Below are positions 48,468-59,102 of a stretch of 64,000 bases of DNA, piece by piece. The stretch comes from Rhodobacterales bacterium. Lineage in GTDB: Bacteria; Pseudomonadota; Alphaproteobacteria; Rhodobacterales; Rhodobacteraceae. The notes beneath the pieces are model-generated. The model searched no databases. It worked only from the letters and a program-made list of their open reading frames with translations, and had not been told where the DNA came from. The DNA lies in assembly GCA_003249215.1 (NCBI GenBank), contig QKJR01000012.1, forward strand, positions 1-64,000, read 5' to 3'. Made by a program: the position numbers and the translations under genes. Each line of letters starts with the position of its first letter. Position 1 is the first letter of the stretch.

Positions 48468-49594
48468 GTCCGGGCCTCCAGTCCCACGAGCGGACGGATA
48501 CGGATGCCGACGAAGGCCCCCGCGAAAGCCGCCGCGAACCAGACCCAGCCGTGCAGGCTGCCGGTCGAGATCCCCGAGAAGAAGGCGCCGACGTTGCAGC
48601 CGAAGGCAAGCCGCGAGGAATAGCCCAGCAGCAGCCCCGCGACGATCGTCGCCACCCAGGCCCGCGCCGGATAGCGCGGCAGTTTCTGCGACAGGCCCCC
48701 GCTGCGCCAGGCGGCGACACCGAAGGCCCCGGCGATCAGCCCCAGATCGGTGAGCGAGGTATAGTCGGTCAGAAGCGAGCTGGTGACCCGCTCCATCGAG
48801 CCGGGCGCCGCCCAGAAGGCCGAGCCGCCCAGATCGGCGCCCATCGCTACCGCGCCCTTGGCGACCCACAGGCCGAGGCCATAGACCACGCCCCAGGGCT
48901 GACCCGCCACCAGCAGGTTCGCGATGCCCAGCGCCGCAAGCAGCACCGCCGCCACGACATAGCGCGCGGGCAGACGCCGCGAGCCCGGCTTGCCGAGCGC
49001 CCAGAACAGCCCCGCGACCAGCGCCAGCGCCCCGAGCGTCACGCCAAGGCCGAAGCCCCCGCGCAGCGTCAGCACCGGCAGCGCGCCGAGCCCGGTCCAC
49101 CAGATCAGCCCATAGGCCCCCGCGAAGCTGCCGATGGCGAAGAAGGGCAGCGCCACAAGCCCGATCGGATTGCCCGAACCCGCATTCACCAGCGTCCCCG
49201 AGCCACAGCCCAGAACCACCTGCATCGCCGCGCCAAAGACGAAGGCGCCGCCGATCATCGCCCAGCCGATCGGCGCCTGCGCCCCGCTCAGCTCGCCCGC
49301 ATGCGAGCTCAGGAGCGGGATCGCCACCACCGAGACGAGGCCGATCGCCAGCAGTTGCGCGAGAATCCCCGCAGGCTCGCGGCGCAGGATCATCGCCCGC
49401 CACGGCCCCGCAAAGCCAAAGCGCAGCCCCTCGAGCGTGATGCCGAAGCCAAGCCCGATCGCCAGCATCAGCCCGTAGCGTGCGCCCACGAAGAGCGCGA
49501 CCGCCGCGACCGCCGCCAGCGCGCCCAGCAGCAGGGCCGCGCGCCGCGTCCCCTGCCCTGCGGGCCGCGCCTCGATCCCCTCCGCGAGCGCCAT
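48464..49594 (-). CDS. YeeE/YedE (TsuA-like) thiosulfate/sulfur transport membrane protein
   Basis: MIGGAFVFGAAMQVVLGCGSGTLVNAGSGNPIGLVALPFFAIGS, GYSSRLAFGCNVGAFFSGISTGSLHGWVW Cys motifs. Confidence 0.93.
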   Translation of the reverse strand: MALAEGIEARPAGQGTRRAALLLGALAAVAAVALFVGARYGLMLAIGLGFGITLEGLRFGFAGPWRAMILRREPAGILAQLLAIGLVSVVAIPLLSSHAGELSGAQAPIGWAMIGGAFVFGAAMQVVLGCGSGTLVNAGSGNPIGLVALPFFAIGSFAGAYGLIWWTGLGALPVLTLRGGFGLGVTLGALALVAGLFWALGKPGSRRLPARYVVAAVLLAALGIANLLVAGQPWGVVYGLGLWVAKGAVAMGADLGGSAFWAAPGSMERVTSSLLTDYTSLTDLGLIAGAFGVAAWRSGGLSQKLPRYPARAWVATIVAGLLLGYSSRLAFGCNVGAFFSGISTGSLHGWVWFAAAFAGAFVGIRIRPLVGLEART

Positions 49595-50523
49595 CAGTTG
49601 CCGCCCTTGAGCTGGTTCAGCAGATTGGTGAAGAGCCCCGGCTGGTTCGCCATTTTGCCGTCAGTATGGGAATATTCGACCATCGAGGCGGGATAGAGTT
49701 TGACGTTCTCGATCCCCGCGACCTCGGACAGCGCGAACCAGTCGGTCGCCGCCCAATGCCCGGTGTTGCAGAACGAGACCACCTCATCATCGGCCTCGAT
49801 CCCGAGACGCGCCTTGAGCGCGCTCGCGTCGCCGGTGGGGTCGATGGCGGTCGCCCCGGCACGGAAGAACTCGGTATAGGGCAGGTTCTGCGCGCCGGGC
49901 AGCGTGCCGGGACGGGCCGCGGCGGGGGCCGCTTTCTTGCCTTCGAAGAAGGCCGGGGGACGCGCGTCGACGAGGATCGCCTTGCTGGTGCCCGCAACCA
50001 CATCGCTCACCGCGGCAGTGTCGGCGGTCCAGGTGTCGTTCCAGGCGATGTTCAGATCGGTCGGCATCAGCGTGACCGTCTCGGTCGAGATCGGCAGGCC
50101 CGCGTTGACCCAGGCCGTCGCGCCGCCGTTCAGCACCGACAGATCGGTGAAGCCCGTGCTTTTTAGCGTCCAGTAGACCCGCGCGGCGGCGCCGAAATCG
50201 GTGTCGGTATCGCCTTGCGAGACGATCACCACCGGGCGTGCCGGATCGAGGCCGAGCGTTTCATAGGTCGCTTCGAGCTTTTCGACCGGGGGCACGGCGC
50301 CGGGGTTGTCCTCGGGGCCACGGAAGAGACCATAGGGGGCCGAGACAGCTCCCTCGATATGGCCCTCGGCATAGCCCTTGGTGCGGATATCGAGCACGAT
50401 CGGCGCCTCGGTCGTCGCGGCAAGCTCGGCCGGGGTCACAAGCGGGCCGAGGTCACCCGCGAAAGCAGTGCTTGCAAGCAGGGTAGCCAGACCGGAGAGC
50501 GGAAGAAGGGCGAGACGGGGCAT
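49594..50523 (-). CDS. Periplasmic sulfurtransferase (rhodanese, two domains)
   Basis: Signal peptide; APIVLDIRTKGYAEGHIEGAVSAPYG, VSFCNTGHWAATDWFALSEVAG. Confidence 0.92.
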   Translation of the reverse strand: MPRLALLPLSGLATLLASTAFAGDLGPLVTPAELAATTEAPIVLDIRTKGYAEGHIEGAVSAPYGLFRGPEDNPGAVPPVEKLEATYETLGLDPARPVVIVSQGDTDTDFGAAARVYWTLKSTGFTDLSVLNGGATAWVNAGLPISTETVTLMPTDLNIAWNDTWTADTAAVSDVVAGTSKAILVDARPPAFFEGKKAAPAAARPGTLPGAQNLPYTEFFRAGATAIDPTGDASALKARLGIEADDEVVSFCNTGHWAATDWFALSEVAGIENVKLYPASMVEYSHTDGKMANQPGLFTNLLNQLKGGN

Positions 50524-50741
50524 CGAGGTATCCTTGGCAGATGGGATGTTTTGTCCGCATTTGAGCAGTTTTGCGCGACAATCAAGGAACGGATGCCGGT
50601 CATGCGGCTGCGGACAAGGAACAGATTTCCGCTTTCCGGGGATACGCGCAACCCCGCGCATGTCGCGGGCGTGTGGGGCGGGATGCCCGTGCCACGCCGG
50701 GGGCGGGACCGGAAACGGGGTCCTTTTTCGCGGTCCTTGCC

Positions 50742-51716
50742 TCAGCCCTCTCCCGGCGGGAAGAGGATGCGGAATCGGGTTCCTGCCGGGGCAGGCATGG
50801 TGCGGATCCCGGCCCGGTGCGCCGCAAGCAGGTTGCGCACCACGGCGAGGCCCATGCCCGTGCCCCCGGCCTCGCGGCGCGTGGTGAAGAAGGGTTCGAA
50901 GATCCGTTCGGCATTGCCCGGCGAAATTCCCGGCCCGTCGTCCGCAATATCGAGGATCGCCCGCCCGGCCTCGGATTGCGCGCGCAGTGTGACCGCCCCC
51001 GCGCCACTCTCGGCCGCATTGCGCAGAAGCTGGCCGAGCACGATTGCGAGCCCGGGCGCGGCGAGCGGCAGCGGCGCCTCCGCGCCCTCGGCCTGCACCG
51101 TCAGCCCGGGCCAGTCCGCGCGCAATTCAGGCAGAAGTTCGGCCAGCGTGGTCGCGCCGAGATAGCGCGTCTCGCGGGCGCGGGCGGCCTCGCGCAATGC
51201 GCTCAGTTGCGCCTCGATCTGCGCGCGGGCGCCGTCGATCTGCGCCACGATCGGCGCGTCGGCGGGGTCGAGCGTGCCGCCATCCTCGAGCAGCTCGCAG
51301 GCCGCGCGGATCGCCGAAACCGGGGTCTTGATCTCGTGGGTCACGTGATCGGTGAAGCTGCGCACGGTCGCCTCTCGGTCGCGCAGGGCCTCGGCCATGG
51401 CGATCACGCGGCGCGCGGTGGCATGCAGCTCGCGGGTGCCGAAATGCGCGGGCGGCGGCGGCTCGGCGCCGCTCTCCTGGGCGCGGGCATAGGCCTCGAG
51501 CGCGTGGATCGGGCGCAGCAGCAGCCGCACCAGCAGCCAGCCGAGCGCCGCCGTCGCCAGCGCGATCGCCCCCCCGAGCGCGAGCGCCGCGGTGCGAAAC
51601 CCGATCGCCGGCCCCAGATAGCGCAGCGCCACCAGCCCCGCGAACGACAGCGCCAGCGTGCCCGCGAGCGCGCCCCCCAGCACGAAGCCGAGCGAGGGCC
51701 GCCAGCGACGGCTCAT
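50742..51716 (-). CDS. Sensor histidine kinase (CreC-like)
   Basis: [20 protein letters not shown]-box, [15 protein letters not shown]-box, [35 protein letters not shown]. Confidence 0.93.
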   Translation of the reverse strand: MSRRWRPSLGFVLGGALAGTLALSFAGLVALRYLGPAIGFRTAALALGGAIALATAALGWLLVRLLLRPIHALEAYARAQESGAEPPPPAHFGTRELHATARRVIAMAEALRDREATVRSFTDHVTHEIKTPVSAIRAACELLEDGGTLDPADAPIVAQIDGARAQIEAQLSALREAARARETRYLGATTLAELLPELRADWPGLTVQAEGAEAPLPLAAPGLAIVLGQLLRNAAESGAGAVTLRAQSEAGRAILDIADDGPGISPGNAERIFEPFFTTRREAGGTGMGLAVVRNLLAAHRAGIRTMPAPAGTRFRILFPPGEG

Positions 51717-52362
51717 CGACAGGCCCCCATCCGCATCCCCTGACCGTGGACCGTCTCGATCGCATCGGCGCAGCCGGTCTCGGCCAGCTTGCGGCGCAGG
51801 TTGCGCAGGTGGCTGTCGAGCGTGCGATCCGAGACGGCACTGCGCCCCCCCAGAGCCCGGCCACCAGTTCGGTGCGCGGGGTCAGCCGCGCGGGGTCCTG
51901 CATCAGCCGCAGCAGCAGGCCGAATTCGGTGGCGGTCAGCGCGACCTCGAGCGCATCCACGCGGCAGATCCGGGCGTGGGGATCGAGCGAGAGCCGCCCG
52001 TGATCGAGCCGCGCCACGGGCGCCGGACCCGCCGTGCGCTTGAGGATCGCGCGCACCCGCGCGATCAGCTCGCGCGGGCTGAAGGGTTTGGTGACGTAAT
52101 CGTCGGCGCCGAGTTCGAGCCCGAGGATGCGGTCGATCTCGTCGTCGCGGGCGGTCAGGAACAGGATCGGCACCTTGGAGCGCGCACGGATCCGGCGGCA
52201 GGTCTCGAACCCGTCCATCTCGGGCAGGCCGACGTCGAGCACGATCAGATCGGGCGCCTCGCGCGCGGCATGGACCAGCGCCTGCGCGCCATCGGCGGCG
52301 GTGATCACGGCATGACCCGCCCGTTCGAGCGCGAGCCGCACCAGATCGCGCAGCCGGGGATC
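51713..52362 (-). pseudogene. OmpR/PhoB-type response regulator (CreB-like), apparent pseudogene: N-terminus missing and wHTH frameshifted
   Basis: Receiver [16 protein letters not shown]...[13 protein letters not shown]...[36 protein letters not shown] starts at the conserved DP; frame breaks in G7 (51845-51851 on +); next frame restores [42 protein letters not shown] whose TGA overlaps the kinase ATG. Confidence 0.85.
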
Positions 52363-52790
52363 GGCGGCCCCTCGGGGCGCTGCAGCCAGACGAGCGCCAG
52401 CACGAGCCCGCCGATCAGGAAGAGGAGCGACAGCGCCTGCAGGTAATCGACCACCGGCAGCGCCGCCAGCACGAACAGCGCCACTGGCCGGTGCCAGGCG
52501 CGGGCCCCGCTCAGCCGCACCGCCGCGATCAGGATCGCGCCCGCGAAAACCGCGAGCGACAGGCCCGGCGCGTGGTGCCAGAAGAGCAGATCCGCGAGCG
52601 CCACGAGACACAGGATCGCCCCCGCACGCCCCCTGCCTCGTGCGCCTGCGGTCTGCGACGGGCCCTGCCCGCCGCCGTCCCCGCCTCCGGTCCCGCCCCC
52701 CCCCGGCGGCAGCGGCGGCGGCGCATCCAGCCACCAGCCATCGCGCGCAAGCGATTGCGGCAGGCCGCGAATGATCAGGGTCTTGTCCAT
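52305..52790 (-). pseudogene. Truncated membrane protein (DUF4153/DUF4173-like), fused out of frame into the response regulator
   Basis: [29 protein letters not shown]... [26 protein letters not shown]...LVLALVWLQ, then reads into response-regulator DNA in the wrong frame. Confidence 0.6.
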
Positions 52791-53112
52791 GTCCCACACT
52801 CCGTTCGTTGAAGACTGGGGCGAGACTGCGCCGCGGGGCGTGCAGATCCCCGGGGCGAGACGTGCAGATTTCGTGCAGATCGCCAACGATCGCCCTGTCG
52901 AGCTGCGCGCGAGGCCCATGAGCATGCGCCGGCCCGAGCGGCGGGAGGCGAGCCTGAGCCTTCGCGTTGCGGCCTTCTGCGTTCTGCCGCCCTGCGACAG
53001 CCGGTGCTGGGGCTGTCACAAGGCGCGCGGCTGGCTTTCGCGCCGCAGCTTTCCGGGCCGCCCCCTGCCAGACCGGGATGTCACGGGCGCGGCACGCGCT
53101 TCCGAAACGCGA

Positions 53113-53140
53113 ACGGGCCGCCCCGGGGGCGGCCCGCTGT
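53113..53140 (-). terminator. Stem-loop terminator after the RND operon
   Basis: ACGGGCCGCCCCGGGGGCGGCCCGCTGT: CGGGCCGCCCC/GGGGCGGCCCG perfect stem just downstream of the RND permease stop. Confidence 0.55.
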
Positions 53141-53162
53141 CGTTTTGCGAGGGGCGTGGAGA

Positions 53163-56100
53163 TCAGGCCGTTGTCTTGCGGCGGCGGAACAGCAGATCCA
53201 TCAGCACGAAAAAGAGCGGCACGAAGAAGATCGCAAGCGCCGTCCCCGAGAGCGTGCCGAAGAAGGTCGCATAGCCGATCGCCTCTCGCGCCCCGGCGCC
53301 CGCCCCGGTCGACAGGATCAGCGGCACGACGCCGAGACAGAAGGCCATCGAGGTCATCAGGATCGGCCGGAACCGCAGCCGCGCTGCCGCGATCACCGCC
53401 TCGACCGCATTTTCGCCCATGTGCCGCATCCGGTCGCGGGCGAATTCGACGATCATGATCCCGTTCTTGCCGGTCAGGCCCACAACGGTCAGCAGACCGA
53501 CCTGGAAATAGACCCCGTTCGCCTGCCCGCCGAGCCAGGCGCCAACCAGCGTGCCGAGGATCCCGACCGGCATCGCGAGGATCACCGAGATCGGGATCAC
53601 CCAGCTCTCGTAAAGCGCCGCGAGGCACAGGAACACCGCCGCGAGCGAGAGCGCATAAAGCACCATCGCGCCGTTGCCGGCCTGCTTTTCCTCAAGCGAG
53701 AGGCCCGACCATTGCAGCGAGAAGCCGGGCGGCAGTTGTGCGGCCAGACGCTCCATTTCCGCCAGCGCCTCACCCGAGGAGACGCCGGGGCGCGGCGAGC
53801 CCTGGATCTCCATCGCGGGAAGCGCGTCATAGCGCACCACCTGCTGCGGACCATAGACCCATTCCTCGGTCGCGAAGGTCGAGAGCGCGACGAAATCGCC
53901 GTTCTCGTTGGGCACCCGCCAGAGCGCGAAATCCGCAGGCGTCGCACGCGCCCAGGGCTCGCCCTGAACATAGACGCGCTTGACCCGGCCCTCATAGAGG
54001 AAGTCGTTGACGTAGGTCGAGGACCAGACGGTGTTGAGGAACGCCCCGACATCGGCCGCGGTCAGCCCCACGGCGCCTGCCTTGGGCCAGTCGATGTTGA
54101 GCTTGAACTGGGCCGCATCCTCGACCCCGTTCGGACGCACCGCCATCAGCTTGTCACTTTGCCCCGCCATGCCCAGCAGCATGTTGCGCGCGGCCAGAAG
54201 CTCATCGTGGCTTTGTCCGGTGCGGGCCTGCAGGAAGGCGGTGAAGCCGTTCGAGTTGCCGAGTTCCAGAACCGGCGGCGGCACGATCGGGATCACGACC
54301 GCTTCCTTGATGCCGCCCATCAGCGGCCCGAAGGCGCGCGCGGCGATCGCCTGGGCGCTGTTCTGGGCGCCTTCGCGTTCGTCCCAGTCCTTCAGCTTGA
54401 CGAACATCATCCCCATGTTTTGACCCTGCCCGGCAAAGGAGAAGCCCACGACCGAGAACACCGAGGCGACGTTGTCCTTCTCGGCGTTGAGGTAGTATTG
54501 CTCGACCTTTTCGACGACGTTCTTGGTCTGCTCCGTGGTGGTGCCTGCGGGGGCCTGGATGATGGTCATCAGAACGCCCTGATCCTCGTTCGGCAGGAAC
54601 GAGGTCGGCGTGCGCATGTAGAGCCCGGCCATCGCCGCGACGAGGACGGCATAGACGAGAACCCCTTTGATCGGGTTACGCACGACCCATTTCACCAGCC
54701 CGCCATAGCCCCCGGTGATCCGGGTGAAGCGGCGCTCGAACCCGTTCGAGAACCACGAGGCAAAGCCCGGTTTCGCACCGCCATGCGGCTTGAGCATCGT
54801 GGCGCAGAGCGCGGGCGTGAAGACGATGGCGACGATCACCGAAAGCGTCATCGCCGAGACGATGGTGACCGAGAACTGCTTGTAAATCTCGCCCGTCGAG
54901 CCGCCGAAAAAGGCCATCGGCACGAAGACCGCCGAGAGCACCATCGCGATGCCCACCAGCGCGCCGGTGATCTCGCCCATGGATTTCTTGGTGGCCTCCT
55001 TGGGCGAAAGATGCTCCTCGGCCATGATCCGCTCGACGTTCTCGACGACGACGATCGCGTCATCGACCAGAAGCCCGATCGCCAGCACCATGGCGAGCAT
55101 GGTCAGCGTGTTGATCGAAAACCCGAAGGCCGCCATCACCCCGAAGGTGCCCAGAAGCACGACCGGAACCGCCATCGTCGGGATCAGCGTCGCGCGGATG
55201 TTGTGCAGGAACAGAAGCATCACGAGGAAGACGAGCCCGATCGCCTCGAGGAGCGTATGCACCACGGCCTCGATCGAAATCGTGACGAAGGGCGTGGTGT
55301 CATAGGGGATCACATAGCTCATGCCCTCGGGGAAGAAGGGGGCGACCTCGGCCAGGCGCGCCTTGACCAGCTTGGCGGTATCGAGCGCGTTGGCGCCCGA
55401 GGCGAGCTGGATCGCCATCCCCGACGAGGGGGCGCCATCGTAGAAGGCCGAGATCTCGTAGTTTTCGGCGCCAAGCTCGACCCGCGCCACGTCGCGCAGC
55501 AGCACCATGCCGCCGTCGGTATCGGCACGCAGCACGATGCGCTCGAAATCCTGCGGGGTTTTCAGCAGCGATTGCGCGGTGATCGTGGCGTTCAGGAGCT
55601 GCCCCTCGGGGGCAGGTTGCGCGCCGAAGGAACCCGCCGAGATCTGCGCGTTCTGGCCCTGCACTGCGGCGATCACCGTCGCGGGCGCCATGTCATAGGA
55701 TTTGAGCTTCTGCGGATCGAGCCAGATCCGCATCGCATATTCCGAGCCGAAGACCTGAACCGAGCCCACACCCGGCAGCCGCGAGAAGTTCTCGACCATC
55801 GAGGAGTTCATGTAATCGGCCAGCTCGACATGATTGCGCGAGCCATCGGGCGAGATCAGCGAGACGACCATCAGGAAGCCGGTGGTCGACTTCTTGACCG
55901 TCACCCCCTGCCGCGTCACCGATTCCGGCAGCGCGGCCTCGGCCTGACTGAGCTTGTTCTGCACCTGCACCTGCGCGATGTCCGGGTCGGTGCCCAGCTC
56001 GAAGCTGAGCGTGATCGTCGCGCGGCCCGTCGAGGTGGTGTCGGATTTGATGTAGCGCAGCCCGTCAAGGCCGGTCATCTGCTTCTCGATCACCTGCACG

Positions 56101-56282
56101 ACGGTATCGGCGACGGTTTCCGCCGAGGCGCCCGGATAGGTCGCCGAAATGACCACAGAAGGCGAGGCGATCGAGGGATATTGCGAGACCGGGAGCCGCA
56201 GGATCGAGAGCGCCCCGAGCCCCATGATCACGATCGCGATCACCCATGCGAAGATGGGTCTGTCGATGAAGAAACGCGCCAT
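53163..56282 (-). CDS. RND efflux pump inner-membrane permease (AcrB/HAE1 family)
   Basis: [71 protein letters not shown]. Confidence 0.96.
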   Translation of the reverse strand: MARFFIDRPIFAWVIAIVIMGLGALSILRLPVSQYPSIASPSVVISATYPGASAETVADTVVQVIEKQMTGLDGLRYIKSDTTSTGRATITLSFELGTDPDIAQVQVQNKLSQAEAALPESVTRQGVTVKKSTTGFLMVVSLISPDGSRNHVELADYMNSSMVENFSRLPGVGSVQVFGSEYAMRIWLDPQKLKSYDMAPATVIAAVQGQNAQISAGSFGAQPAPEGQLLNATITAQSLLKTPQDFERIVLRADTDGGMVLLRDVARVELGAENYEISAFYDGAPSSGMAIQLASGANALDTAKLVKARLAEVAPFFPEGMSYVIPYDTTPFVTISIEAVVHTLLEAIGLVFLVMLLFLHNIRATLIPTMAVPVVLLGTFGVMAAFGFSINTLTMLAMVLAIGLLVDDAIVVVENVERIMAEEHLSPKEATKKSMGEITGALVGIAMVLSAVFVPMAFFGGSTGEIYKQFSVTIVSAMTLSVIVAIVFTPALCATMLKPHGGAKPGFASWFSNGFERRFTRITGGYGGLVKWVVRNPIKGVLVYAVLVAAMAGLYMRTPTSFLPNEDQGVLMTIIQAPAGTTTEQTKNVVEKVEQYYLNAEKDNVASVFSVVGFSFAGQGQNMGMMFVKLKDWDEREGAQNSAQAIAARAFGPLMGGIKEAVVIPIVPPPVLELGNSNGFTAFLQARTGQSHDELLAARNMLLGMAGQSDKLMAVRPNGVEDAAQFKLNIDWPKAGAVGLTAADVGAFLNTVWSSTYVNDFLYEGRVKRVYVQGEPWARATPADFALWRVPNENGDFVALSTFATEEWVYGPQQVVRYDALPAMEIQGSPRPGVSSGEALAEMERLAAQLPPGFSLQWSGLSLEEKQAGNGAMVLYALSLAAVFLCLAALYESWVIPISVILAMPVGILGTLVGAWLGGQANGVYFQVGLLTVVGLTGKNGIMIVEFARDRMRHMGENAVEAVIAAARLRFRPILMTSMAFCLGVVPLILSTGAGAGAREAIGYATFFGTLSGTALAIFFVPLFFVLMDLLFRRRKTTA

Positions 56283-56283
56283 C

Positions 56284-57417
56284 TCAGTTGCCCTCGCCCT
56301 GCGCGGCGAGGGTGCCTTCGGCAGGAACGATCTCGACCGGGGCGCCGACCGCAGTCTTCTGGAAGCCCGAGCTGATCACCTGATCGCCGTCTTTCAGGCC
56401 CTTGGTCACGATCCAGTCCGACCCCGACGATGTGGCGATCTGCACCGGGCGCTGCGCCACGGTGCCGCCCTCCACGACCCAGACATAGGCATTGCCCGAA
56501 CGGTCGCGCATCACCGTGTTCTGCGGCAGCGCGAAAGCGGCGCGCGCCAGCGCCTGCGGCAGGTCGACCTCGACATACATCCCCGGCAAGAGCAGGTGAT
56601 CGGGGTTCTGGAAAGTCATCCGCAGCGTGATCATGCCGGTCGTGGGCTCCACGTTCGGCTCGGCTGCGGCGAGGTGCCCGGTCTCGTGATAGATCGAACC
56701 ATCGGCGAGGATCAGGCTCGCGTCGCCGGTTGCGCGCATCTCGCGGCCCTCGGCGGTCGAGGTCAGCCGCAGGATGTCGGTCGCCGATTGGGTCACATCG
56801 ACATAGACCGTATCGAGCGCGCGGATGGTCGCGAGCGCGGTCGTCTGTTGCGCGGCGACGAGGGCGCCGGTCGTGGTTTGCGACAGGCCGATCTCGCCCG
56901 CGATCGGCGCGCGGATCGTCGTGCGGTCGAGGTCGATCTCGGCACTCATCAGTTGCGCCTCGGCGGCCTGCAGCGCGGCTTCGGCGCCCTGCCGGCCGGC
57001 CACGGCGGCATCGCGGTTCTGCGCCGAGCCCGCGTTGTTTCCATAGAGCCGGATCGCGCGCTCTTCCTCGGTCACCGCCAGATCGCGGTTGGCGCGGGCC
57101 TGCGCCACCGAGGCCTTGGCCGCCGCCACCGCCGCACGATAGCTGTCGTCCTCGATCTTGTAGAGGGGCGCGTCCTTGGCGACCGAGGCGCCCTCGTCGA
57201 ACAGCCGTTCGCGGATGATGCCCGAGACCTGCGGGCGCACCTCGGCCACGGTCGAGGCCTTGACCCGGCCAGGCAGGCGCGAGGTCAGCGGATGATCCGC
57301 GGCCTTGGCGGTGATCACGGTGACACGGGAGGGACCCTGCGCCTGTTGCGCGGCAAGCGGCGTGGCGAGGCCCAGCAGCAGGAGGGGCAGAACCCTGAGC
57401 GGTTTGGACAGAAACAT
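56284..57417 (-). CDS. RND efflux periplasmic adaptor subunit (AcrA-like)
   Basis: VTVITAKAADHPLTSRLPGRVKASTVAEVRPQVSGIIRERLFDEGASVAKDAPLYKIED. Confidence 0.95.
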   Translation of the reverse strand: MFLSKPLRVLPLLLLGLATPLAAQQAQGPSRVTVITAKAADHPLTSRLPGRVKASTVAEVRPQVSGIIRERLFDEGASVAKDAPLYKIEDDSYRAAVAAAKASVAQARANRDLAVTEEERAIRLYGNNAGSAQNRDAAVAGRQGAEAALQAAEAQLMSAEIDLDRTTIRAPIAGEIGLSQTTTGALVAAQQTTALATIRALDTVYVDVTQSATDILRLTSTAEGREMRATGDASLILADGSIYHETGHLAAAEPNVEPTTGMITLRMTFQNPDHLLLPGMYVEVDLPQALARAAFALPQNTVMRDRSGNAYVWVVEGGTVAQRPVQIATSSGSDWIVTKGLKDGDQVISSGFQKTAVGAPVEIVPAEGTLAAQGEGN

Positions 57418-57454
57418 GAGCGACCTTCGGATTGGGAGAGGAGGAGGGAGGAGA

Positions 57455-58867
57455 TCAGCGGGTGCCGCCGGCGGCTGCGGCGCTGAGGGTGATGAAATCG
57501 GCCGCGCGCTGCCACTCGGCGGCGGCGAGGCCCTGCTGGGCGGAGAGGTAGCTCCGTTCGGCGTCGAGAACAGTGGTAAAGTCGCCTTCGCCATAACCGA
57601 AATTGGTGCGCGACAGCTCGACTGCCTCGGCACTGGTCGTCACGAGGCGTGTTTGCGCAGAAATCAGGCGCCCGTCGCGGTTGTAGGCCGCCAGCGCGCT
57701 CTCGATTTCCTCGATCGCGCCCAGAACGGCGGCCTCCCAAGCGAGCTTGGCCTGAACCGCGCGGGCCTCGGCCCCCTTCAGGTTCGCGGTATTGGCGCCC
57801 CCCGAGAAGATCGGCAGGTCGATCGCGGGGCCCAGCGCCCAATAGGTGATCGAACCGGCCTTGCGGATGTCGGTGGGCGTGATCGAGCCCGACAGCGCGA
57901 TCGCGGGATAGAAGGCGGCCTTGGCCACCCCGATATCGTAGACCGCCGCGGCATAGGCGCGTTCGGCGGCCCGAACGTCGGGGCGCGCGGCCAGCACCTG
58001 CGCGGGCACGCCGACGCTCGCCTTGAACCGGGGCCGGGGTTGTGGGGCGCCGCGTTGCAGGCGCGGCCGCAGGCTCGCGCCCGGTTGCGCGGTCAGGTTG
58101 GCGATCTGCGCCAGCGCCTGATCGAAGGCGGTCTCGAAGCCCGGCAGTTGCGCCTCGCCTTCGGCCACCAGTTGTTCGGCCTGGATCTGATCGAGCCGCG
58201 AGGCATCGCCCGCCTCGACCTGCGAGCGGGTGATCTCGAGGCTGCGCTTGCGGCTCTCGATCGAGCGTTTGGTGAGCGCGATGCTCTCCTGATTGTAGCG
58301 CAGCGCGACATAGGCCTGGGCGATCGCGCTTTCCATCACGAGCCGCGCGACATCGGCCGAGAGATAGGCGGCGTCGAGGCGGGCCGCGGCGGCCTTGCGG
58401 CGGTTGCGGGTCGCGTCGAAGAGATCGAGCGCCCAGCCGACGGAGAGACCGGCCGAGCTCGTTTCCCCGGTTCCGGTGCCCTGGGTATCGCCGCGCGTGG
58501 CCGCGGCCGAGCCCGAAACCTGCGGCAGATCCGCGGCCCCGGCCGCCATGGCCCCGGCGCGGGCCTCCTCGATCGCGGCAACGGCCTGCCGGACGTCGAG
58601 GTTGCGCGCCTGCCCCGCCGCGATCAGCGCATCGAGTTCCGAATCGTAGAACGAGGTCCACCAGGCGCGCGCCGCCGGATCGCCGCTGCGCGCGGGCGCG
58701 TCGCCGTCGAAGCGATCCGTGACCGGCGTCACCGGCGGCTCATAGGCGACCTGCGTGCATCCCGCGAGCGCAAGCGCCGAGGCCGCGCCTCCAAGGAAGG
58801 CGCGACGCGACGGCGCCGGAACCGGGGCCAGCACCGGCCCCCGGGTCGCGATCAGTTTCCAGACCAT
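57455..58867 (-). CDS. Efflux outer-membrane lipoprotein (OprM/NodT family)
   Basis: GGAASALALAGCTQ lipobox-like, WWTSFYDSELDALIAAGQARNLDVRQAVAAIEEARA, RPDVRAAERAYAAAVYDIGVAKAAFYPAIALSG. Confidence 0.93.
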   Translation of the reverse strand: MVWKLIATRGPVLAPVPAPSRRAFLGGAASALALAGCTQVAYEPPVTPVTDRFDGDAPARSGDPAARAWWTSFYDSELDALIAAGQARNLDVRQAVAAIEEARAGAMAAGAADLPQVSGSAAATRGDTQGTGTGETSSAGLSVGWALDLFDATRNRRKAAAARLDAAYLSADVARLVMESAIAQAYVALRYNQESIALTKRSIESRKRSLEITRSQVEAGDASRLDQIQAEQLVAEGEAQLPGFETAFDQALAQIANLTAQPGASLRPRLQRGAPQPRPRFKASVGVPAQVLAARPDVRAAERAYAAAVYDIGVAKAAFYPAIALSGSITPTDIRKAGSITYWALGPAIDLPIFSGGANTANLKGAEARAVQAKLAWEAAVLGAIEEIESALAAYNRDGRLISAQTRLVTTSAEAVELSRTNFGYGEGDFTTVLDAERSYLSAQQGLAAAEWQRAADFITLSAAAAGGTR

Positions 58868-58937
58868 ATATCTTTCCTGTTTCCGGGCCGCCCCGCCCTT
58901 TCCCGGCTGTGACGGCGTCCTGCTGCTCGATCTGGCG

Positions 58938-58967
58938 ATTTACATACATTCACGCATGGATGTAAAT
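58938..58967. promoter_or_regulatory. Probable TetR/AcrR operator
   Basis: ATTTACATACATTCACGCATGGATGTAAAT: ATTTACAT/ATGTAAAT perfect outer arms, in the divergent gap between the RND operon and the TetR gene; resembles acrR-type operators. Confidence 0.75.
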
Positions 58968-59102
58968 GAGCTATTCTTGCACAAAGCCCGCTTGACCTGA
59001 ATGCCGCAAAAAGAGAGGAACGCCTGTGTCCTGTGGAACAGAACCAGTCCGCGCCCCGGTCCCGGGGCTGCACTGCCGGACCCGCAGACACCAGGGGGGA
59101 GC

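Noticed and set aside
53004-56375. 1123-aa plus-strand ORF
   Set aside because: Shadow ORF opposite the RND permease; His/Arg/Asp-rich with no domain signature
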